NCBI GenBank assembly: GCA_937128575.1
Contig: CAKZMN010000084.1
Span: forward strand, 1 to 6,009
DNA: 6,009 bases
Source: an uncultured Alphaproteobacteria bacterium
Lineage (GTDB): Bacteria > Pseudomonadota > Alphaproteobacteria > Micavibrionales > Micavibrionaceae
Direction of reading: 5' to 3'
The position numbers were made by a program, and so were the translations under genes. Numbering within the stretch: the first letter of the stretch is position 1; each line of letters starts with the position of its first letter. Under the pieces are notes generated by a model. It saw only the letters and a list, made by a program, of their open reading frames with translations. It had not been told where the DNA came from and made no database searches. Positions 1 to 4,587 of the stretch are shown here, one piece after another.

Positions 1-1
1 T

Positions 2-1147
2 GATGTGCCGCGCGGCCTTGCGTGGGCGCCAAGCTTAAGCGGGTTGATCTTTTTCGGCCTGTATTTCCTAACATTCGACAATAAACCCACCATTCCATGG
101 AAAACCATTGGATTTTGCGGCATTACATTCACAGTTGCCGCACTAAGCCTGCTCTGGGCATCAAACTATGAAGACTCGCTCAAACAAGTGGTGAAGCTCG
201 CCTTAGTGCTACCACCGCAAATTTTGCTCTTTAGCGTGATTGGCTCCCTCAGCAAACAGCAGCTCAAACCATATATGCATATATTTTCCTATGGCGTTGC
301 CATCGGCGCGGTTTATCTATGCTTCGAGTTATTAACCAAAGGTATGATTTTCAATATAATCCGCGGAAACGAGTTGGATAGCTGGTTGAATTTATCAGAA
401 TTCAACCGTGCCAGCGCCATCATGGTTTTGTATAGCTTTGGCGCAATCGCGATTTTAAAATCCCGCATGCAGCACCCGCTCTCTTTTTTAATTATATTAC
501 TGCCTATCCTAGCCGCATTATTTATATCTAACAGCCAGTCTGCGCAAATATCACTCATACTTGGCGGGCTATTTTACTTCCTGTTTCCCTATCGCTCTAA
601 AATTGCATGGATAGGAATGCGGGTCGTCATTTTGGCGCTCATGCTCAGCGCCCCGTTTTTCATCAGCTATATTTATCAAAACTTCGCAGCAGACATTCAG
701 GACATCCCCCTTATGGCGAAAGGCTACGCAGGGCACCGCCTAGAAATTTGGGACTATATCAGTCGCTATACACTGCAAGAACCTTTGCATGGCTTTGGCA
801 TAGAAATGGCGCGCGAAACAACGTTTGATTCAAAACAAATTTTTGAACAAAACAACACCGTGCTTCACCCTCATAATTTCGCCATTCAAATATGGGCAGA
901 ATTTGGCCTGTTTGGGATACTGATTGCCATGGCGATGATGAACACACTGCTTTCGACTATTCAAAATAAATTTACGGTGAAGCAGCAAAAAATCTTATTG
1001 CCGACCTTAATTGCAACCATGATGCCCGCCGCCGCCGCCTATGGATTGTGGCAGGGCTGGTGGATTGCCATCATGTTCCACGTTGCGGCCATGGCGCTGA
1101 TCGCCGCAAAGTTCGCAGGCGAAGACGAAGCAACAGACAAGACGTAA
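2..1147 (+). CDS. O-antigen ligase/polymerase family membrane protein (Wzy/WaaL type), 5' partial
   Basis: This is a polytopic inner-membrane protein of the O-antigen ligase/polymerase family. The family joins undecaprenyl-linked polysaccharide to lipid A-core, or polymerises repeat units, on the periplasmic face. The frame is open to the left edge (GAT GTG CCG...), so the GTG at 5 is probably internal and the true start lies upstream. Counting that GTG as residue 1, hydrophobic segments lie near 10-24, 35-51, 62-80, 93-110, 137-151, 158-175, 180-194, 200-222, 302-316 and 330-368. The typical large periplasmic loop follows residue 222. It carries GHRLEIW (243-249, with R245), HGFGIEMAR (262-270) and LHPHN...QIWAEFG (287-301). 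These match the conserved Arg and His of WaaL-type enzymes. The LHPHN-QIW form recalls alphaproteobacterial members. Ligase, polymerase and exopolysaccharide roles cannot be told apart here. The stop lies 5 bases before the dus start, so the two genes may share a transcript. Confidence 0.88.
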   Translation, partial: DVPRGLAWAPSLSGLIFFGLYFLTFDNKPTIPWKTIGFCGITFTVAALSLLWASNYEDSLKQVVKLALVLPPQILLFSVIGSLSKQQLKPYMHIFSYGVAIGAVYLCFELLTKGMIFNIIRGNELDSWLNLSEFNRASAIMVLYSFGAIAILKSRMQHPLSFLIILLPILAALFISNSQSAQISLILGGLFYFLFPYRSKIAWIGMRVVILALMLSAPFFISYIYQNFAADIQDIPLMAKGYAGHRLEIWDYISRYTLQEPLHGFGIEMARETTFDSKQIFEQNNTVLHPHNFAIQIWAEFGLFGILIAMAMMNTLLSTIQNKFTVKQQKILLPTLIATMMPAAAAYGLWQGWWIAIMFHVAAMALIAAKFAGEDEATDKT

Positions 1148-1152
1148 CCCTC

Positions 1153-2121
1153 ATGGCCTTTGCCCTCGATAACGTACAAATTGATGATCCTGTATTTCTG
1201 GCGCCCATGTCGGGCATCAGCGACCTGCCCTTTCGCAAAATTGTAAAGGGATACGGCGCAGGGCTGGTCTTCTCCGAAATGATCGCCAGCCGCTCCATGC
1301 TTCAGGAAACAGGCTCCATCCGGGCCTCCGAAAGCTATGTCGAAGAATTCCCTATGGCTGTGCAGCTAGCGGGATGCGAACCCGACATCATGGCCGAAGC
1401 CGCGCAATTGAATGTTGATCGCGGCGCCGCCATCATCGACATCAACTTTGGTTGCCCAGTTAAAAAAATTGTTAAAAAATTAGCCGGGTCCGCATTAATG
1501 CGCGACGAACCATTGGCCGTAGACATTATGGACCAAACCGTAAAAGCGGTGAACGTACCCGTCACGGTCAAAATGCGCCTCGGCTGGGATGATGACAGCC
1601 TCAACGCGCCGCGCCTTGCAAAAATGGCCGAGGATGTCGGCATCAAAATGATCACCGTGCATGGGCGCACGCGCAACCAAATGTATAAAGGACAGGCCAA
1701 TTGGCAAGCCGTGCGCGCGGTAAAAGACGCCGTAAACGTGCCCGTTATCATCAATGGCGATATTGCCAGCCCCGAAGACGCCAAGCGCGCCATGGAAATG
1801 TCTGGCGCAGACGGCGTAATGATCGGACGCGGTTGCTGCGGCAAACCATGGTTGCTGAAGCAAACAATGGATTATCTAAGCACCGGAACAGCCAGCGCCC
1901 CGCCCGCTTCAAAAGAAATATTTGAACTCATCACGGCGCATTATGACGCCATGCTGAATTATTACGGCGATCGGCAAGGCGTGGCAATCGCGCGCAAACA
2001 TCTGGCGTGGTATTGCACAGGACTAGAGGGCGCAAATGCTTTCCGCTCCGAAATAAATAAAGCCAAAGACCCCGCCCTAGTTAAAGAGATGCTGCATGAC
2101 TACTTTATAAAGCGTATGTAA
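1153..2121 (+). CDS. dus: tRNA-dihydrouridine synthase, DusB/NifR3 type
   Basis: This is an FMN- and NADPH-dependent enzyme that reduces specific uridines in the tRNA D-loop to dihydrouridine in the cytosol. The 322 residues match the usual length of the family. An N-terminal TIM barrel opens with VFLAPMSGISDLPFR (14-28). The active-site motif INFGCPVKKIVKKLAGSALM (97-116) has catalytic Cys101. Further motifs are VTVKMRLGWDD (137-147), ITVHGRTR (167-174) with the FMN/tRNA-site His170, and VPVIINGDI...SGADGVMIGRG (196-227) for the FMN phosphate. A helical C-terminal domain follows (about 250-322). I chose ATG 1153 because family homology begins at once with the barrel. A longer reading from ATG 1048 would overlap the ligase gene and add an Arg-rich tail unlike the family. 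No good Shine-Dalgarno sequence precedes the start, so coupling to the upstream gene is plausible. In many alphaproteobacteria nifR3 precedes ntrB-ntrC, but no ntr gene follows here. Which uridine it modifies is not shown. Confidence 0.93.
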   Translation: MAFALDNVQIDDPVFLAPMSGISDLPFRKIVKGYGAGLVFSEMIASRSMLQETGSIRASESYVEEFPMAVQLAGCEPDIMAEAAQLNVDRGAAIIDINFGCPVKKIVKKLAGSALMRDEPLAVDIMDQTVKAVNVPVTVKMRLGWDDDSLNAPRLAKMAEDVGIKMITVHGRTRNQMYKGQANWQAVRAVKDAVNVPVIINGDIASPEDAKRAMEMSGADGVMIGRGCCGKPWLLKQTMDYLSTGTASAPPASKEIFELITAHYDAMLNYYGDRQGVAIARKHLAWYCTGLEGANAFRSEINKAKDPALVKEMLHDYFIKRM

Positions 2122-2183
2122 AGATAAGTTTGCGCCGTGCATTATTATCTATGACCAATCAATAAAGGCTGTATGATCAAGCC

Positions 2184-3200
2184 ATGAATAAAATTTGGAC
2201 AAATATTTTAAAACCTAGGGGCTGGATGGCGAAATGGCTGCTATTCATTTTCATGGGGGGCTTTATAGCCCTGAGCGCGACTGGTCATTTTGAAATCATC
2301 AAACAATATACCGACACGCCAGCGACATCCATCAAGCTGGGCGAGTATGAAGTCAGCCTATATAAAGCGATGAAATCAATCATCGTTATAATATTCGTGT
2401 TTTGGGCCGCCGCCGTTTTGTCAGACATTGCAGAGGGCCGCCTTAACAAGCTCAAACGCCTGCGCGCTGCCAATCGCGCATTATTTTTAAAAATAATTCA
2501 AATCGCCATTTACTTCGTATCATTCCTATTCACGCTTGATATTCTCGGCATAGACCTAACCGCCCTGACCGTATTTAGCGGTGCGCTTGGTATTGGTCTT
2601 GGTTTTGGGCTGCAAAAAATATCTTCCAACTTCATCAGCGGTATTATCTTGCTGCTTGAAAAATCAGTCGAACAAGGCGACCTCGTCGAGATGACGGACG
2701 GCACATTCGGCTTCGTACGCAAAGCCAATGCCCGCTTCACATTGTTGGAAACCGTTGACGGTCGTGAAATATTGATCCCGAATGAAGACTTCATCACCAG
2801 CCGCGTGATCAATTGGACCTATAGCAACACAAAGGGCCGCATTGAGATCCCCATTGGCGTATCCTATGCCTCTGACATTGAAAAGGCGCGTGATTTAATT
2901 TTAGAAGCGGCCAACGCACACCCCCTGTCTATAGATAAACCAGAGCCAGTTTGTTTCCTACGCACGTTCGGCGACAGCTCAGTCGATTTCATCCTGCATT
3001 TTTGGGTCGCCGACATCACAACCGGGCGATGGGCACCACAAAGCGAGGTCATGTTCGATATCTGGAACAAGTTCAAAAAGCACAACATCGAAATTCCATA
3101 CCCGCAGCGCGATTTGCATTTAAAATCATCAGATATAAGTCTGAGCATGGCCGAAACAAAAGCGAAGACGCCAAAGAAAGATAAGAAAAATGCCAAGTGA
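2184..3200 (+). CDS. Small-conductance mechanosensitive channel, MscS family
   Basis: This inner-membrane channel is predicted to open under membrane tension during hypo-osmotic shock and release solutes. The protein has 338 residues, slightly longer than E. coli MscS. Hydrophobic segments lie near 17-32 and 62-82, and at 101-121. The pore-lining TM3 follows (about 125-160); its Gly/Ala-rich part GALGIGLGFGLQKISSNFISG (133-153) is the MscS signature. The beta-domain follows (VEQGDLVEMTDGTFGFV, 162-178; ILIPNEDF, 196-203), then the alpha/beta cytoplasmic cage ending in IEIPYPQRDLHL (302-313), a typical MscS end motif. The last 18 residues are a Lys-rich, probably disordered tail. ATG 2184 places the first membrane segment normally; AAAGG at 2164-2168 is rather far away (15 bases). 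A four-codon ATG frame (2173-2187) overlaps this start and might couple to it. The 3' end overlaps the next gene by 11 bases, so they are probably cotranscribed. Confidence 0.93.
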   Translation: MNKIWTNILKPRGWMAKWLLFIFMGGFIALSATGHFEIIKQYTDTPATSIKLGEYEVSLYKAMKSIIVIIFVFWAAAVLSDIAEGRLNKLKRLRAANRALFLKIIQIAIYFVSFLFTLDILGIDLTALTVFSGALGIGLGFGLQKISSNFISGIILLLEKSVEQGDLVEMTDGTFGFVRKANARFTLLETVDGREILIPNEDFITSRVINWTYSNTKGRIEIPIGVSYASDIEKARDLILEAANAHPLSIDKPEPVCFLRTFGDSSVDFILHFWVADITTGRWAPQSEVMFDIWNKFKKHNIEIPYPQRDLHLKSSDISLSMAETKAKTPKKDKKNAK

Positions 3201-4179
3201 GAGAGCAAGTAATCAGGGCATCCTACACGCCTGTAAAATTGAAGGCGATGGTCATGGCGCGCCCCTTACGGGTGATGCGATTTCCAAAACCATAAAGGAC
3301 GACGCGCTGGCTTGGGTTCATTTAGATGCGAATGATCCCGCCAGCCGCACGTGGCTAGAGCGTGAAATAAGCTATCTTGATCACATTATTATAGGCGCCT
3401 TGTTGGCCGAAGAAACCCGCCCGCGCATCCTGCAATTCGAAGAAGGGGCGCTGCTGATTTTACGCGGCGTTAACCTCAATGAAAACGCCAAGGCAGAAGA
3501 CATGATCTCCATTCGCCTATGGGTCGATCAACATAGAATAATCAGCCTCCAGCGCCGCCCGCTAAAGGCCATCAAAGACATCCAAGAGCGCCTTAAAGAC
3601 GGCAAGGGCCCTAAAAATTCTGGGGATTTTGTCGTGGCGCTAACCTCTCGCCTGTTTGAACGCATGGAGCCTGTATTTTCCGAACTGGATGAGCGCTTAG
3701 ACGACGCCGAAGAACGCGTAATGGAAGCCCCCGACACAGCAGAGCGCCAACCCATCACCGAAATCCGCAAACAAGCCATTATCTTCCGCCGCTATATAGC
3801 GCCCCAGCGTGATGTGATTGCGCATCTGCGCACCTCCGAACAACCATGGTTAGACCAAACACATAAACGCCGCCTGCAAGAGGCACTGGATCAAGTCATT
3901 AGATATATCGAAGATTTAGACACCATCAGAGAGCGCGCGCAGATTGTAAAAGACGAACTTACCAGCGCTCTGTCCGATAAAATGAACAAAAACCTTTATG
4001 TCCTGTCGGTTATCGCCGCAATTTTTCTCCCCCTCGGCTTCTTAACAGGCCTCATGGGGATCAATATCGGCGGCATGCCAGGCGTGGATGACGCCAATGC
4101 CTTCTGGATATTTTCAGCCATGCTAATTGGCGTGGTCGCCGCGCAAACAATATTATTTAAAAAATTGAAATGGTTTTAA
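3190..4179 (+). CDS. zntB: CorA-family metal ion transporter, ZntB-like
   Basis: This is a pentameric inner-membrane transporter of the CorA/MIT superfamily. The 329-residue length and the ending fit the ZntB (zinc transport) branch better than CorA magnesium channels. A soluble N-terminal alpha/beta domain (about 10-150; LAWVHLDANDP at 40-50, ETRPRILQFEEGALLILRG at 75-93) leads into long charged helices (about 150-265) that form the funnel. Two C-terminal membrane helices follow (269-289 and 304-323). Between them lies the GIN motif (290-292), the family's GxN selectivity loop, followed by IGGMPGVDD, typical of ZntB. The short basic end KKLKWF is also family-like. ATG 3190 lies inside the end of the MscS gene, 11 bases before the end of its stop codon, and only a weak purine-rich stretch precedes it. 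Translation is therefore probably coupled to the channel. ZntB of E. coli was first described as a zinc exporter and later work supports zinc import, so direction is left open. Confidence 0.88.
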   Translation: MPSERASNQGILHACKIEGDGHGAPLTGDAISKTIKDDALAWVHLDANDPASRTWLEREISYLDHIIIGALLAEETRPRILQFEEGALLILRGVNLNENAKAEDMISIRLWVDQHRIISLQRRPLKAIKDIQERLKDGKGPKNSGDFVVALTSRLFERMEPVFSELDERLDDAEERVMEAPDTAERQPITEIRKQAIIFRRYIAPQRDVIAHLRTSEQPWLDQTHKRRLQEALDQVIRYIEDLDTIRERAQIVKDELTSALSDKMNKNLYVLSVIAAIFLPLGFLTGLMGINIGGMPGVDDANAFWIFSAMLIGVVAAQTILFKKLKWF

Positions 4180-4180
4180 C

Positions 4181-4417
4181 ATGAAAATAAGAATACTAAA
4201 TCTGCCACGTGACTTTAGCGAGAACGAACTCGCCGCCCTATTTAAAACCTATGGCAACATCAAAGATTGCTCCATTGTCATGGATAGCGAGACAGGAAAA
4301 TCGAAAGGCTTTGGCTTCATCGAAATGGCACTCGCACACGAAGGTGAAGTGGCCATAAAAGAGCTGCATGGGAAAAAAGTAGGCAAAGACAAAATTCGCG
4401 TCAAAATGGCAAACTAA
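4181..4417 (+). CDS. Small single-domain RRM RNA-binding protein
   Basis: This 78-residue protein consists of one RNA recognition motif and almost nothing else. The beta1 strand IRILNL (3-8) is RNP2 and KGFGFIEM (42-49) is RNP1, with Phe44 and Phe46 at the RNA-stacking positions. Helix 1 (SENELAALFKTYG, 13-25), strand beta2 (IKDCSIVMD, 27-35), the TGKSKG loop, helix 2 (EGEVAIKELHG, 54-64) and the last strand (DKIRVKMA, 70-77) follow in normal order. RNP2 lacks the usual aromatic residue at its second position (Arg4). Cyanobacterial Rbp proteins are similar small RRMs, some linked to cold response; the role here is unknown. It has no Gly-rich tail. The start ATG follows the zntB stop by one base and lacks a Shine-Dalgarno sequence, so it is probably made by termination-reinitiation on the mscS-zntB transcript. 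Confidence 0.92.
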   Translation: MKIRILNLPRDFSENELAALFKTYGNIKDCSIVMDSETGKSKGFGFIEMALAHEGEVAIKELHGKKVGKDKIRVKMAN

Positions 4418-4427
4418 ATAACGTTAT
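4418..4427. repeat. Perfect 10-base palindrome after the RRM stop codon
   Basis: ATAACGTTAT begins right after the stop codon of the RRM gene and equals its own reverse complement. It has no loop and no T-run follows, so it is not a rho-independent terminator. It could be a binding site for a dimeric regulator, but a 10-base AT-rich palindrome can also occur by chance. The rest of the gap up to about 4505 is AT-rich and shows nothing else I can name. Confidence 0.3.
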
Positions 4428-4505
4428 AAACAAAGAAAACTTCTGAAGCTTTAGTAAGCAAATAACAGCCAATAAAAACGAATTACAGAAAACTCCCCCA
4501 ACGGA

Positions 4506-4534
4506 TTCACATCATTAGCTATTTAGTTTAGAAT
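4506..4534 (+). promoter_or_regulatory. Predicted sigma70-type promoter of the inverse autotransporter gene
   Basis: TTCACA (4506-4511) differs from the -35 consensus TTGACA at one base, and TAGAAT (4529-4534) differs from the -10 consensus TATAAT at one base. The spacer is exactly 17 bases. Transcription would start near 4541 and leave a leader of about 37 bases before the TTG start at 4578. It lies in the only sizeable intergenic gap and points at a gene with its own ribosome binding site, so this gene probably forms a transcription unit separate from mscS-zntB-RRM. Established from sequence match only. Confidence 0.6.
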
Positions 4535-4563
4535 AAAGCATTGGCATTTTCGCCATTCTTACA

Positions 4564-4570
4564 AAGGAAG
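4564..4570 (+). promoter_or_regulatory. Ribosome binding site that fixes the TTG start at 4578
   Basis: AAGGAAG is the best Shine-Dalgarno-like sequence in the leader and ends 7 bases before TTG 4578. The frame is open upstream only to the TAG at 4524-4526 and holds no ATG or GTG between. Starting at TTG gives a complete signal peptide, whereas the first in-frame ATG (4659) lies beyond the predicted cleavage site. The spacing and the signal peptide together choose the TTG. Confidence 0.7.
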
Positions 4571-4587
4571 CCGATTCTTGGCTTTTT
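4565..4587 (+). promoter_or_regulatory. Possible hairpin covering the ribosome binding site and TTG start
   Basis: AGGAAGCC (4565-4572) can pair with GGCTTTTT (4580-4587) across a 7-base loop, giving 8 pairs: three G-C, three A-U and two G-U. The left arm contains most of the Shine-Dalgarno sequence, and two bases of the TTG lie in the loop. The stem is weak, so it could melt readily and act as a translational switch. It may equally be chance; a short GC stem followed by five Ts also faintly resembles a terminator. Confidence 0.3.

Noticed and set aside
1048..1152. Upstream extension of the dus gene to ATG 1048, adding 35 residues.
   Set aside because: The added part overlaps the ligase coding region, is Arg-rich and unlike any Dus N-terminus. 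Family homology starts right after ATG 1153.
1335..1863. Long open frames on the minus strand opposite the dus gene.
   Set aside because: They lie fully within a well-supported gene on the other strand, resemble no family and have the composition of reverse-complement shadows.
2122..2150. Inverted repeat AGATAA (2122-2127) / TTATCT (2145-2150) after the dus stop, considered as a terminator.
   Set aside because: The 6-base stem is almost all A-U, the 17-base loop is long and no T-run follows. Chance is more likely.
2081..2183. Search for a promoter of the mscS gene, including TATAAA at 2106-2111 and TATTAT at 2143-2148.
   Set aside because: Neither -10-like hexamer has a credible -35 at 16-18 bases, so no promoter is claimed. 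Read-through from dus is possible.
4440..4456. CTTCTGAAG and CTGAAGCTTTAG near-palindromes considered as a terminator for the mscS-zntB-RRM unit.
   Set aside because: The arms are short or loopless and no T-run follows, so no rho-independent terminator is supported.
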